From assembly GCF_003263515.1 (NCBI RefSeq), contig NZ_JYDE01000011.1, positions 44,712-108,711 of the forward strand: a stretch of 64,000 nt of DNA, written 5' to 3'. The notes below the pieces were generated by a model, which was given only the letters and a program-made list of their open reading frames with translations, was not told where the DNA came from and ran no database searches. The DNA is from Rahnella inusitata. Lineage in GTDB: Bacteria > Pseudomonadota > Gammaproteobacteria > Enterobacterales > Enterobacteriaceae. This document shows, one piece after another, positions 46,682 to 56,366 of this stretch. A program made the position numbers and the translations under genes. Numbering within the stretch: position 1 is the stretch's first letter; each line of letters starts with the position of its first letter.

Positions 46682-48958
46682 ATGACGATACTGAATCACA
46701 CACTGGGTTTTCCACGCGTTGGTCTGCGTCGTGAACTTAAAAAAGCGCAAGAAAGCTACTGGGCAGGTCATTCCACTCAGGAAGAACTGCTGGCAACCGG
46801 ACGCGAACTGCGCGCCCGCCACTGGAAACAACAGGCCGATGCGGGTGTGGATCTGCTGCCTGTCGGCGATTTTGCCTGGTACGATCACGTACTGACCACC
46901 AGCCTGTTGCTGGGTAACGTGCCTGCACGTCACCAGAATGCTGACGGGTCTGTCGATATCGATACCTTATTCCGTCTTGGCCGTGGCCGTGCACCGACCG
47001 GTAAACCGGCTGCCGCTGCGGAAATGACGAAATGGTTTAACACCAACTATCACTACATGGTGCCGGAATTCGTGAAAGGTCAGCAGTTCAAACTGACCTG
47101 GACGCAACTGCTGGAAGAAGTGGACGAAGCACTGGCGCTCGGCCACAAAGTGAAACCGGTTCTGCTCGGCCCGCTGACATACCTGTGGCTCGGCAAAGTG
47201 AAAGGCGAGCAGTTCGACCGTCTTTCGCTGATTAACGATATTCTGCCGGTTTATCAGCAAGTACTGGCCGAACTGGCAAAACGCGACATCGAGTGGGTGC
47301 AGATTGATGAACCTGCGCTGGTACTGGAACTGCCGCAGGAATGGCTCGATGCCTGTAAACCGGCGTATGAGCAATTGCAGGGCCACACCAAACTGCTGCT
47401 GACGACCTATTTCGACAGCGTCGGCCATAACCTCGACACTGTTCGTCAGTTGCCGGTGCAGGGCCTGCACATTGATGCGGTTGCCGGTCGCGATGACCTG
47501 AAAACGGTGATCAACGCGCTGCCAAAAGACTGGCTGATTTCACTGGGCGTAATCAACGGTCGTAACGTCTGGCGTGCGGATCTGAGCACCTGGTTCGACC
47601 GCCTGAAACCACTGATTGAAGGCCGCCATGTCTGGATCGGCAGCTCCTGTTCATTGCTGCACAGCCCGATCGACCTAAGCGTCGAAAGCCGTCTGGATGA
47701 TGAAGTGAAAAGCTGGTTCGCGTTTGCCCTGCAAAAATGTGCCGAGCTGTCACTGCTGACGTCTGCGTTGAATAATCCGACCGCAGAAGCACAGCAAAAA
47801 CTGGCGGAATATAGCGCGCCAATTCGCGCCCGTCGTGAATCGACCCGTGTGAATAATCCCGCCGTCGGTAAACGCGTTGCGGCTATTACGGCCGCCGATA
47901 TCGAGCGTCCAAACGTTTACACCAGGCGTGCTGTGGCACAACGTGCCCGTTTCAACCTGCCGGCATGGCCGACAACGACTATCGGTTCATTCCCGCAAAC
48001 CACGGAAATCCGTGGCCTGCGTCTGGATTTCAAACAAGGCCGTCTCGATAGCGCCAAATACCGTACCGGTATCAGCGAACATATCAGGCAAGCCATTAAA
48101 GAACAGGAACGTCTGGGCATTGACGTACTGGTTCACGGCGAAGCGGAACGTAACGACATGGTCGAATACTTCGGCGAGCATCTGGATGGCTTTGTGTTCA
48201 CGCAAAACGGCTGGGTACAGAGCTACGGCTCCCGCTGCGTGAAACCGCCGGTCATCATCGGCGACGTCAGCCGTCCGGAAGCGATCACCGTTGAATGGGC
48301 GAAGTACGCACAATCGCTGACCGAAAAACCGGTCAAAGGCATGCTCACCGGCCCGATCACTATCCTTTGCTGGTCCTTCCCGCGCGAAGACGTCAGCCGC
48401 GAAACCATTGCCAAGCAAATTGGTCTGGCGCTGCGCGACGAAGTGGAAGATCTGGAAAAAGCCGGTATCGGCATCATCCAGATTGACGAACCTGCACTGC
48501 GCGAAGGCCTGCCGCTGCGCAAGTCTGAGTGGAATGCGTATCTGCGCTGGGCGGTAGACGCGTTCAAACTGAACGCCGCCATTGCGAAAGATGACACGCA
48601 GATCCACACCCACATGTGTTATTGCGAATTCAACGACATCATGGATTCGATTGCAGCGCTGGATGCGGATGTGATCACTATCGAAACCTCGCGTTCTGAT
48701 ATGGATCTGATCGAAACCTTCAAAGAATTCGATTACCCGAATGAAATCGGACCCGGTGTTTACGACATTCACTCGCCAAACGTGCCAAGCGTGGAGTGGA
48801 TCGAAAACCTGCTGCGTAAAGCGGCGGACAGTATCCCGGCAGAGCGCCTGTGGGTGAACCCGGACTGTGGCCTGAAAACGCGTGGCTGGCCGGAAACCCG
48901 CGAGTCGCTGGAAAACATGGTGAAAGCGGCTAAGCGTCTGCGTGCAGAGAAAATCTGA
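46682..48958 (+). CDS. metE: Cobalamin-independent methionine synthase MetE
   Basis: Transfers a methyl group from methyltetrahydrofolate (polyglutamate) to homocysteine; 758 aa (E. coli 753). The N-terminal half starts [29 protein letters not shown]. The catalytic C-terminal half holds the zinc ligands His644 and Cys646 (THMCYCEF), a Glu in [11 protein letters not shown] and Cys729 ([11 protein letters not shown]). It is transcribed divergently from its activator metR and followed by a strong terminator. Two long antisense frames inside it are shadows. Confidence 0.98.
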   Translation: MTILNHTLGFPRVGLRRELKKAQESYWAGHSTQEELLATGRELRARHWKQQADAGVDLLPVGDFAWYDHVLTTSLLLGNVPARHQNADGSVDIDTLFRLGRGRAPTGKPAAAAEMTKWFNTNYHYMVPEFVKGQQFKLTWTQLLEEVDEALALGHKVKPVLLGPLTYLWLGKVKGEQFDRLSLINDILPVYQQVLAELAKRDIEWVQIDEPALVLELPQEWLDACKPAYEQLQGHTKLLLTTYFDSVGHNLDTVRQLPVQGLHIDAVAGRDDLKTVINALPKDWLISLGVINGRNVWRADLSTWFDRLKPLIEGRHVWIGSSCSLLHSPIDLSVESRLDDEVKSWFAFALQKCAELSLLTSALNNPTAEAQQKLAEYSAPIRARRESTRVNNPAVGKRVAAITAADIERPNVYTRRAVAQRARFNLPAWPTTTIGSFPQTTEIRGLRLDFKQGRLDSAKYRTGISEHIRQAIKEQERLGIDVLVHGEAERNDMVEYFGEHLDGFVFTQNGWVQSYGSRCVKPPVIIGDVSRPEAITVEWAKYAQSLTEKPVKGMLTGPITILCWSFPREDVSRETIAKQIGLALRDEVEDLEKAGIGIIQIDEPALREGLPLRKSEWNAYLRWAVDAFKLNAAIAKDDTQIHTHMCYCEFNDIMDSIAALDADVITIETSRSDMDLIETFKEFDYPNEIGPGVYDIHSPNVPSVEWIENLLRKAADSIPAERLWVNPDCGLKTRGWPETRESLENMVKAAKRLRAEKI

Positions 48959-49015
48959 CCGGATGTGAGTAAAGAGTACGTTGGTGGAAGTATGTCGGTG
49001 AATCGCCGACACGTT

Positions 49016-49050
49016 GGGCTCCGGGGCTGTATACCCGGAGCCCTTTTTTT
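49016..49050 (+). terminator. Terminator of metE
   Basis: GGGCTCCGGG (49016-49025), loop GCTGTATA, CCCGGAGCCC (49034-49043), then seven T. A run of eight G lies further on at 49117-49124, with no gene assigned. Confidence 0.93.
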
Positions 49051-49204
49051 ATCGTTCATTCGTACTTTGTTACGACTCTTTCAGCCCGCGGCATACGGCG
49101 GCTGGAGCGTGATTGAGGGGGGGGTGACGGGCCGCTTTCTACAAAGCCCGGCTTTCTCCACTAGGCTTAATACAAGTTTCAACTCATTAAGACAGGGAGA
49201 GAAC

Positions 49205-49969
49205 ATGAACCGATTTACAGACAAAGTGGTTGTCGTTACCGGCGCGGGTTCAGGTATGGGCGCAGCTTCCGCCCGGCGTTTTGCCAAAGAGGGCGCGATT
49301 GTTGTGCTGGTCGGGCGAACCAAGGAAAAGCTCGAGAAAGTGGCCAGCACGTTAAGCAGCACGCAGTATTATATTCATCTGGCAGATGTGTCTTCGGCGC
49401 AGGACGTTGAACGCATGGCCTCGGTCATCGAAGATAAATTTGGCCGCGTGGATGTGCTGGTAAACGGCGCAGGTGTCGTGGTGCAGGGCAAGGTCACCGA
49501 AGCGAGTCTCGATGACTGGCAAAAAATCATGGCGATCGACCTGAGCGGCGTCTTCTACTGCACCCGCTTCTTCATGCCCGCGCTGATTAAAAGCAAAGGT
49601 AACATCGTCAACATTTCATCGGTCTCCGGTATGGGTGGCGACTGGGGAATGAGCTTTTACAACGCGGCCAAAGGTGGCGTGACCAACTTTACCCGTTCGA
49701 TTGCGATGGATCACGGCAAAGACGGCGTGCGCGTTAACGCGGTTTGCCCGTCACTGACGTTTACCGAGATGGCGGCCGGGATTAAAGACAACCAGCCGCT
49801 GCTGGATAAATTCGCTGAACGCATCCCACTTGGCCGTGGCGCAGAGCCGGAAGAAATCGCTGATGTAATAGCCTTTCTCGCCAGCCACGATGCGCGATTC
49901 GTCACCGGCGTGAATCTGCCGGTGGACGGTGGCCTGAGTGCGTCCAATGGCCAGCCTCCGCAAGCCTGA
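49205..49969 (+). CDS. Short-chain dehydrogenase/reductase (SDR)
   Basis: Classical SDR of 254 aa. The NAD(P) glycine motif is TGAGSGMGAA (about residues 12-21). NGAG is near residue 88, catalytic Ser is in SSVSG near 140, and YxxxK is YNAAK near 155. The C-terminal VTGVNLPVDGG is typical. Val-Gly-Arg-Thr after strand beta-2 (VLVGRTKEK) points to NADP preference, but the substrate cannot be inferred. The ATG follows AGGGAGAG. It stands alone with its own terminator and is not in this place in E. coli. Confidence 0.88.
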   Translation: MNRFTDKVVVVTGAGSGMGAASARRFAKEGAIVVLVGRTKEKLEKVASTLSSTQYYIHLADVSSAQDVERMASVIEDKFGRVDVLVNGAGVVVQGKVTEASLDDWQKIMAIDLSGVFYCTRFFMPALIKSKGNIVNISSVSGMGGDWGMSFYNAAKGGVTNFTRSIAMDHGKDGVRVNAVCPSLTFTEMAAGIKDNQPLLDKFAERIPLGRGAEPEEIADVIAFLASHDARFVTGVNLPVDGGLSASNGQPPQA

Positions 49970-49996
49970 ATATTTACAGCCCTTAAAGATATTTAT

Positions 49997-50039
49997 GGCT
50001 CACTGTGCCCGGCCTTAAGGCTGGCCAGTGAGCCGTTTT
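49997..50039 (+). terminator. Terminator of the SDR gene
   Basis: GGCTCACTG (49997-50005) and CAGTGAGCC (50026-50034) with an inner GGCC/GGCC stem and GTTTTC after. Confidence 0.8.
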
Positions 50040-50129
50040 CCATCGTTCCTCGCAAATCTGCGAGTTCCCTTTCTGCCTTCAGCCGGGGTTAGTTATCATA
50101 GCCAGATTATGCTGAGAGGTAGCCCGATC

Positions 50130-50993
50130 ATGACCCATCCACTTTTTTCTGTTTTATCTCCGGTACTTGAAGACGGCACAGGGATCCGCCATGTCTATTT
50201 CGCCGGTGCCCAGCATCCGGTGCCCGCGCTGGCGTATCAGGTGGATTTTCCGCGTCTGGAACTGATTCTGGATGGCGAGCAGATGATGGAATGGGAAGAC
50301 GAGCAGGGCAAAAGTCAGGCGACGCGAATGCTGGCGGGCGATGTATTGTTCGTTCCGGCAAATGGCTGGAACAGCCCCCAGTGGCAAAAGCCGGTGCGGA
50401 CGCTGAGTATTTTGTTTGGCAAACAGCAGCTTGGATTTAGCTTGCTTCACTGGGATGGTACAGGTTTTGAGGGGAGCGAAAAGGGCAATATTGGCAGGCG
50501 CGGACCTCGTGTCGGCGCGTTTATGTTACAGGCTTTGAATGAACTCGCGTGGCACCGAAGCGATCAGCAAACGGCACAGTTTTTGGTAAAAGGGTTGCTA
50601 AGCCATACGCTGGATCTGTTCAGCTCTTCGGTTAAGACCGCGTCGCGCAGTCAGGCGCTGTTCACGGCGATCCGCCAGCACATCGAAGAATATTATCGTG
50701 AGCCGCTGACCCGCGATTCCGTCGCCAAAGCGTTTTATATCTCACCGAATTATCTGTCGCATCTGTTCCAGAAAAGCGGCGGGGTCGGGCTAAATGAATA
50801 TCTGAATTATGTGCGGCTGGAGCAGGCAAAAAATCTGCTGAAAGGCTACGACATGAAGGTGAAAGAAGTCGCTCATGCCTGCGGGTTTGTCGACAGCAAC
50901 TATTTTTGCCGCCAGTTTAAGAAAAGCACCGAGCGCTCGCCTTCAGAGTATCGCCGGCAATACCGTAGCCAGTTGGAACAAGCACTGCCCTAA
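50130..50993 (+). CDS. yijO: AraC-family regulator YijO
   Basis: Regulator of 287 aa (E. coli YijO 283). The N-terminal cupin-like effector domain (about 1-160, ending FVPANGWNSPQWQKPVRTLSILFG and beyond) senses an unknown ligand. The C-terminal pair of helix-turn-helices spans about 185-285 (LTRDSVAKAFYISPNYLSHLFQKSGGVGLNEYLNYVRLEQAKNLL and VKEVAHACGFVDSNYFCRQFKKSTERSPSEYR). The start at 50130 follows GAGAGGT. It converges with frwD and sits at the end of the frw-pfl cluster exactly as in E. coli, so it is the natural candidate for the cluster's regulator. Confidence 0.88.
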   Translation: MTHPLFSVLSPVLEDGTGIRHVYFAGAQHPVPALAYQVDFPRLELILDGEQMMEWEDEQGKSQATRMLAGDVLFVPANGWNSPQWQKPVRTLSILFGKQQLGFSLLHWDGTGFEGSEKGNIGRRGPRVGAFMLQALNELAWHRSDQQTAQFLVKGLLSHTLDLFSSSVKTASRSQALFTAIRQHIEEYYREPLTRDSVAKAFYISPNYLSHLFQKSGGVGLNEYLNYVRLEQAKNLLKGYDMKVKEVAHACGFVDSNYFCRQFKKSTERSPSEYRRQYRSQLEQALP

Positions 50994-50998
50994 CCTAA

Positions 50999-51343
50999 CT
51001 AGGGTAAAACGATCTGCGTGCCCTGAGGCGAGGTGGCGATTTTTTTGACGGCAGCCATCACTTTTTCCGGCGTGCGCAAAAATGTATGCATACCCGTCTG
51101 AACGCAGCGACTGTGGGCAAATCGCTCGCGGTTTTCAAGCTGGATCTCGGTGACCAGCAGGACAATATCCGCTTGCGCAATATCGCTTTCTGACAGCGAA
51201 TTTTCGATGCCCAGGGCGCCCTGCGTTTCCACTTTTACCTGCCATTTTTCCTGCGCACTGAGCTTTTCCAGACGCTCTGCCGCCATATACGTATGCGCCA
51301 CACCGCTGATGCACGCCGTGACGGCGACCAATTTCAATGACAT
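50999..51343 (-). CDS. frwD: Fructose-like PTS enzyme IIB component FrwD
   Basis: Phosphocarrier of 114 aa; the phosphorylated cysteine is Cys11 in VTACISGVAHTYMAAERL. It is paralogous to FrwB. The last ~30 residues differ from the usual IIB end (RTPEKVMAAVKKIATSPQ). It is the last gene of the minus-strand cluster frwC-frwB-pflD-pflC-frwD, 45 bases after pflC. E. coli has the same order. Which IIB serves the IIC is unknown. Confidence 0.9.
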   Translation of the reverse strand: MSLKLVAVTACISGVAHTYMAAERLEKLSAQEKWQVKVETQGALGIENSLSESDIAQADIVLLVTEIQLENRERFAHSRCVQTGMHTFLRTPEKVMAAVKKIATSPQGTQIVLP

Positions 51344-51388
51344 TGCTATGCCCCTTTGTCGGAAATCATTGATCCGGTGCTTAACACC

Positions 51389-52291
51389 CTAGCCACCCAG
51401 CGTGACCCGATATCCGTAGCTTTCCGCCAGCGCACGATAAAGCGCAAGGGTTTCTGCATCAGGCACCGGCGTTTTGTGCATGGAATAGGTTTTCCCCAGC
51501 AGCGGATACTTGGCTTCACCGTATTTGTGGAAGGGTAACAGATGGATTTCATTTAAGTGGAAGGGTTTAAGGAAATCCAGGATCTGTTGCATGTTTTCGG
51601 GCTTCAGGGTGTAACCAGGGATCAGTGGTAAACGGGGCAGCAGCTTCACGCCGCGCCGGGCAAGTTCACTGAAATTCTCCAGCACGCGTGGCTGATTCAT
51701 GTTGAGAATGGAACGTGCCAGTGACGGATCCATTATTTTGAAATCAAACAAAACCTGATCGCAGCGATCGGCCAGCGCAAGCAGGTGATCCCGCGGCGCA
51801 TCGCCTGCCGTTTCGATAGCCGTATGAATGCCCAGAGCCTGTAGCTCCTGCAATAACGCGCTGGCAAAAGCATGTTGAATCAGCACTTCACCACCCGAAA
51901 GCGTGACGCCGCCGCCGGACGAGCGGAAAAACACTTCGTCCTTCAGCAGACGTTTCATGAGTTCTGGCAGCGTAATGTCTTCGCCGACATATTCCATCGC
52001 ACCGCTAGGGCATTCATCCGGATCCTGCAGGCATGTCCGGCAGTTGAGGCATTTCGCCTGCCGTTTGATGACGTGTATGCGTGGCGACATAGACTCGGGA
52101 TTAGCGCACCACGGGCAGCGGTGCGGGCATCCTTTGAAGAAAACAAGGGTACGAATACCCTGGCCGTCGTTAAGTGAAAACCGCTGAATGTTGAAGATGC
52201 GTCCGCGCAGGGTGTTATCTGCGACGGTCCTTTTTACGACGATGGGGATGCGCAGCTCAGAGCTGATGCGCGGTTCGGCCGATAATGTCAT
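51389..52291 (-). CDS. pflC: Radical SAM glycyl-radical-enzyme activase PflC
   Basis: Activating enzyme of 300 aa that installs the glycyl radical on PflD. The radical-SAM cluster motif is KGCPHRCPWCANPE (CxxxCxxC). It is followed by a short ferredoxin-like insert with extra cysteines (CLNCRTCLQDPDECPSGA) as in activases of dehydratase-type GREs. The SGGGVTLSGGE motif near residue 110 binds SAM. The N-terminus is a few residues longer than in E. coli, and the start overlaps the end of pflD by 35 bases, so translation is coupled. Confidence 0.93.
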   Translation of the reverse strand: MTLSAEPRISSELRIPIVVKRTVADNTLRGRIFNIQRFSLNDGQGIRTLVFFKGCPHRCPWCANPESMSPRIHVIKRQAKCLNCRTCLQDPDECPSGAMEYVGEDITLPELMKRLLKDEVFFRSSGGGVTLSGGEVLIQHAFASALLQELQALGIHTAIETAGDAPRDHLLALADRCDQVLFDFKIMDPSLARSILNMNQPRVLENFSELARRGVKLLPRLPLIPGYTLKPENMQQILDFLKPFHLNEIHLLPFHKYGEAKYPLLGKTYSMHKTPVPDAETLALYRALAESYGYRVTLGG

Positions 52292-54554
52292 CCTGAATCT
52301 CCTTTGACAGCTCGACGAAGAATGCGCTGTAGCCTGCTACCCTGACGACCAGCCCCGTGAAATCCTGCGGACGCTTTTGCGCTTCGCGCAGTTGCTCTGC
52401 ATTGACTACGTTAAATTGCACATGCTGCAATTTCAGGCGGGTGAATGCGCCGAGGAAATCTGCCAACTTGTTCAGCCCCTGATAACCTTCGAGCGTCGAC
52501 GGCGTGAATTTCACATTCAGTAGCGTACCGTTGGAAAGCAGCGTGTTATCGAGTTTGCTGACCGATTTCAGTACGGCAGTCGGCCCTTGATGATCTTGCC
52601 CCAGCATCGGTGAAAGCCCGCCGTCGGCCAGCTGTTCACCGGCATAGCGGCCATCCGGCGTCGCGCCGACCACCGCGCCTAAAGGCACATGAGCTGAAAC
52701 CGTATAGGAGCCCGGCGTAAATTGCCCGCCGCGCGGATTGCGGTATTGCTCGACTTCTTTGCAGTAATAACGCAGCAAATCGGCGCTGATGAGATCAACT
52801 TCATCGACATCGTTGCCGTATTTTTCGAAGCGATTAATCAGACGGGCTCGAATGGCGCGACCTTCTTCGCTGGCAAAATTTTCTTTCAGTGACGCCAGTA
52901 ACTCATCAAATGTCAGACGTTGCTGGTCAAACACCATGCCTTTCAGCGCATGCAGGGAATCGCTGAGGTTGGCGATACCAATTCCCTGAACGCCGGAGAA
53001 GTTGTAGCGTGCGCCGCCTGCGGTGATGTCTTTGCCGCTCTCCAGACAACCTTCAATAAATGAAGAGAGCAGCGGAACGGGCGCCCAGTCGCGGTGGCCG
53101 ATGTCGCAGATGTTGCTGCCCTGCGCCATCAGTTTGACGTAGTGGCTGATTTTCTGGCAGATCTTTTCCACCAGATCCGGGTAGGTGATCGCCGCATTAC
53201 CTTCGTTTTCATGCAGTGTTAATTCCATCACTTTCAGCAGATTAAACATGGCGATATCGTGCAGCCCGTAAGTTTTCCCTGGAATCGACAGTTCCACACA
53301 GCCCACAACGGCATAATCCCGTGCATCTTCCAGCCGCACACCACGGTTAAGAAACGCGGGCACTACCACTTCATCATTAAAAATTTGCGGTATGCCGGTG
53401 CCGAGACGAATGGTTTCGGCTGTTTTCAGCAGGAACGGGCGGTCAATGAGTTCATTTACCCGCACGCCGAGATTGGGCTGTGGCAGGCAGATGCTCTGGT
53501 AGGCATCCAGACACAGGAATGAAAGCACGTTTACGGCGCTGCGCCCGATTTCAGTAAGGCCACCGAGCAAGATGGTATACCCGGTCGGGAATCCGGCGAA
53601 ATACCGCGCGCTGGAGGCCGAGCGCAGCAGGACGATGTCGTTGCATTTCACCCACAGGCTTTCCAGCAGTTCTTTGAGGAACGCTGGCGATTCCCCGTGT
53701 GACAAGGAATGTTGATAGAACGGTAACATGTACTGATCGAAGCGCCCGAGTGAGAGCGAACTGGCGTTGGATTCGTACTGCAAAATAATATTCATGTACC
53801 AGAACAACTGGCAGGCCTGATAGAAATCCTGTGGCTTACTGGCTGAGATATGCAGCGAAATACCGGCGATTCTTTCCAATTCCTGTTTTCTTTGCGGATC
53901 TTCACATTCCTCCGCCATCAGCGTCGCCAGCGCGGCGTAACGCAGAATGTGCCGTTGTGCCGCCTGCAACAGAATCAGCGCCGCCTGGTAGAACGCGTTA
54001 TCTGGCTCCTGTGAAACGTGCTGCTGTAGCCCAGCCACTAAATTATCCAGACCGGTGTTCAGCAGACGCGGATAATCAATAATAATGTGGCCCTGACCTT
54101 TGTCGGTCTGGTTGATGCTGAAAATCTGCGTTTTGGTGGCGGCGGTGACCTCTTCCGGCATCTGGCTGTTGATGAAGTCTTTCATCGAACGCGATTCCCA
54201 GTAAGGGAAAAGCTGCTCACGATAAACCTGTTTATCGTGAGCAGAAATGTTGAAACGATCCTGCGGACGGGTGGAGAAAACATCCAGCTCTTTGAGCAGC
54301 CAGTAGGGATCCATTTCAGGAGAGACGATCCCCGCACGTGGTTTTACCGTGCGATTACCGGCAATCAGTTCGTCTTCGCGCAAAGTAATCTCAACGTGAT
54401 CCAGAATGTATGCCGTGGCCTTCGCACGGCGAAGAAGCGTCGGTTCACCCTCAGTCTTTCGATGGCTTGCGGTATACAGCAAGGCGCGTTCCAGCGAGAT
54501 TTCACGCGGGCTGGCGAAAAGCGCGGCTTTCAGACGATCGATGCGGGAAGTCAT
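52257..54554 (-). CDS. pflD: Glycyl radical enzyme PflD (Pfl2), substrate unknown
   Basis: Glycyl radical enzyme of 765 aa, equal in length to E. coli PflD. The radical Gly is Gly741 in RVAGYSAFF and the active-site Cys is Cys419 in VVGCVELSIPG. A single Cys followed by Val-Glu (Glu421) is the pattern of dehydratase/lyase GREs such as glycerol dehydratase and CutC. Pyruvate formate-lyase instead has a Cys-Cys pair. So the historical name is probably misleading and a diol or polyol eliminase is more likely; substrate not known. The start MTSRIDRLK at 54554 follows AAGGAGAACAG; an upstream frame extends to 54656. It lies in the frw operon. Confidence 0.93.
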   Translation of the reverse strand: MTSRIDRLKAALFASPREISLERALLYTASHRKTEGEPTLLRRAKATAYILDHVEITLREDELIAGNRTVKPRAGIVSPEMDPYWLLKELDVFSTRPQDRFNISAHDKQVYREQLFPYWESRSMKDFINSQMPEEVTAATKTQIFSINQTDKGQGHIIIDYPRLLNTGLDNLVAGLQQHVSQEPDNAFYQAALILLQAAQRHILRYAALATLMAEECEDPQRKQELERIAGISLHISASKPQDFYQACQLFWYMNIILQYESNASSLSLGRFDQYMLPFYQHSLSHGESPAFLKELLESLWVKCNDIVLLRSASSARYFAGFPTGYTILLGGLTEIGRSAVNVLSFLCLDAYQSICLPQPNLGVRVNELIDRPFLLKTAETIRLGTGIPQIFNDEVVVPAFLNRGVRLEDARDYAVVGCVELSIPGKTYGLHDIAMFNLLKVMELTLHENEGNAAITYPDLVEKICQKISHYVKLMAQGSNICDIGHRDWAPVPLLSSFIEGCLESGKDITAGGARYNFSGVQGIGIANLSDSLHALKGMVFDQQRLTFDELLASLKENFASEEGRAIRARLINRFEKYGNDVDEVDLISADLLRYYCKEVEQYRNPRGGQFTPGSYTVSAHVPLGAVVGATPDGRYAGEQLADGGLSPMLGQDHQGPTAVLKSVSKLDNTLLSNGTLLNVKFTPSTLEGYQGLNKLADFLGAFTRLKLQHVQFNVVNAEQLREAQKRPQDFTGLVVRVAGYSAFFVELSKEIQDDIIGRTAHQL

Positions 54555-54570
54555 CCTGTTCTCCTTAAAT

Positions 54571-54900
54571 TCAATCCGTGACAGCCGTGTTCTTGAGGTG
54601 TGCGGCAATCTTTTCCATGATGGCGTCGGCGCGTTTGACTGCGTCACTGATGCCAACGCGCACTGTCATTTTCCCTTTAAAGCGTTCCTCGAATTTGATG
54701 CCGATATCTTTGGTGAGAATCACAATGTCCGCAGCGGCCACGTCTTCTGCCGTCAGCTCGTTCTCCAGACCGATTGAGCCCTGCGTTTCCACTTTGCAAT
54801 CCCAACCTTTAGCTTTGGCTGCACGTTCGATAGCCTCCGCTGCCATGTAGGTATGAGCAACGCCGGACGGGCAGGCGGTAACAGCAATAATGTTGGTCAT
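54571..54900 (-). CDS. frwB: Fructose-like PTS enzyme IIB component FrwB
   Basis: IIB phosphocarrier of 109 aa (E. coli 106). Phospho-Cys10 sits in VTACPSGVAHTYMAAEA. The segment KVETQGSIGLENELTAEDVAAADIVILTKDIGIKFEERF is typical of the fructose family. The start MTNIIAV at 54900 follows GGAAAAC at 5 bases. It is co-transcribed with frwC upstream (16 bases) and pflD downstream (16 bases). Confidence 0.93.
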   Translation of the reverse strand: MTNIIAVTACPSGVAHTYMAAEAIERAAKAKGWDCKVETQGSIGLENELTAEDVAAADIVILTKDIGIKFEERFKGKMTVRVGISDAVKRADAIMEKIAAHLKNTAVTD

Positions 54901-54916
54901 AATGTTTTCCCTGATG

Positions 54917-55996
54917 TCAGTTAATTTCAAAGTCCAAATCCAGATCAGATTCCTGGTGGTTTTTGGTGGATTGTTTTTTGGCGGCGAGATATTTCAGCAG
55001 GTTGAGACACAGGGCGGTCACGATCATGCCAACCAGCAGCGCGCCGATATAAGCAAATTTGCCCTGAACGACGGGCAGTACGATCAGTCCGCCCCAGCCC
55101 GCATAGCATTCTGCGCCGAGCAATGCAGCGGTGACTGCTGCACAGGCCGAACCGATCATGATGGAAGGAATGACGCGCAGCGGATCAGCGGCGGCGAAAG
55201 GGATTGCGCCCTCAGTGATGCCGACGCAGCCCATTAACATGGCCGCTTTGCCCGCTTCACGTTCCTCTGTGGAGTAAAACTTGCGACCAATCAGGGTGGC
55301 GAAACCGACGCCAAGGGGAGGTGTGGCGATAGCGACCGCAGCAATGGCAACGACGGTATACACGCCCTGCGCGACGCAGATCAGCATAAATGCGTAGGCA
55401 ACCTTATTCACAGGCCCGCCCATGTCGAAGGCCAGCATCAGCCCCATAATGATAGCGAGTACCACAATGCTGCCTTGTTGCATCCCTTGCAGCCAGTGGG
55501 TGAGCGAAGTGGTCAGCAGCCCGACAGGTTCGCCCAGGCCCCACATCATGATCCCCGCCGTCAGCAAGGTGCCGACGATCGGGATCACAAAGATCGGCAT
55601 CACAGAGCGCAGGATCTTCGGTACAGGGATCTTTTTGAGATAGAAAACGATAATGCCGCCCAGCAGGCCGGCGATGATCGCCCCGAAAAAGCCTGCGCCA
55701 AAGGAAGCGCCCACCCAGGCACCGATGGCAGCAGGTGCCAGCGCTGAGCGGTCAGCGATGGAGTAACCGATGTAGGCGGCCAGAAAAGGTACCATCAGGG
55801 TCAGACCGGCAACGCCGATATCAAACAGTTTTTTCAGATTCGGATCGGTTAAGGCATCCGGCACAGCACCTTTACCGTAAAGCATGACAGAGATGGCCAG
55901 CAAAATGCCGCCCGCGACCACAAAAGGAATCATGTGTGAGACGCCAGTCATCAGGTGCTGGCGGGTATTTTTTAGAATATTGAGCAAGTCTTTCAT
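54917..55996 (-). CDS. frwC: Fructose-like PTS permease IIC FrwC
   Basis: Permease of 359 aa with about nine to ten membrane helices. The start MKDLLNILKNTRQHLMTGVSHMIPFVVAGGILLAI is typical of fructose-family IIC. The GITEGAIPFAAADPLRVIPSIMIG segment near residue 262 carries the conserved Glu of the substrate site. The C-terminus ends acidic (QESDLDLDFEIN). First gene of the minus-strand operon; divergent from ptsA across 370 bases. Confidence 0.92.
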   Translation of the reverse strand: MKDLLNILKNTRQHLMTGVSHMIPFVVAGGILLAISVMLYGKGAVPDALTDPNLKKLFDIGVAGLTLMVPFLAAYIGYSIADRSALAPAAIGAWVGASFGAGFFGAIIAGLLGGIIVFYLKKIPVPKILRSVMPIFVIPIVGTLLTAGIMMWGLGEPVGLLTTSLTHWLQGMQQGSIVVLAIIMGLMLAFDMGGPVNKVAYAFMLICVAQGVYTVVAIAAVAIATPPLGVGFATLIGRKFYSTEEREAGKAAMLMGCVGITEGAIPFAAADPLRVIPSIMIGSACAAVTAALLGAECYAGWGGLIVLPVVQGKFAYIGALLVGMIVTALCLNLLKYLAAKKQSTKNHQESDLDLDFEIN

Positions 55997-56226
55997 GATT
56001 AGCTCCTGGAGCTTCCGGTGTCGGGCGTAACGATCACAAATATCAGGGCTTCTTTTGGTGAAAAAGCGCAGATACTAAAAGGGTATCGACGACAACAATA
56101 GGCTGAGGGCGGTGGCGCTAATAGTGGACAGATTTGTGTTTTACTGGACTTTTGTAATGTTCGATCGAAAATGCGAGCGGCTTCAAATAACCCGAGATAA
56201 CGGGAGGTTTATCGACCCCTGTACAG

Positions 56227-56242
56227 TGTGAGCTGTCTCGCA
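56227..56242. promoter_or_regulatory. Candidate CRP site between frwC and ptsA
   Basis: TGTGA-GCTGTC-TCGCA differs from the CRP consensus TGTGA-N6-TCACA at one base. It lies 140 bases before ptsA and 231 before frwC, so it could activate either or both. The rest of the 370-base gap (55997-56366) has no further recognised site; an AraC-type (YijO) operator is expected there but not identified. Confidence 0.6.
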
Positions 56243-56366
56243 AAAAGCGGGATGCATTACATTTATCCAGTGTTTGTCATTTTTGTCTCGTAGTCAGCGC
56301 GAGCCTCGGAACCCTATTCTGCGAGTGCCGGTAATGATCACCGGCATCTGGGATGAGGATTCAGAA

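Noticed and set aside
47987..49012. 341-codon minus-strand open frame inside metE
   Set aside because: Antisense shadow of metE; composition (His/Arg/Phe-rich) typical for antisense of such genes.
49117..49124. G8 run between metE and the SDR gene as a phase-variable promoter
   Set aside because: No promoter elements with spacing across the run could be seen.
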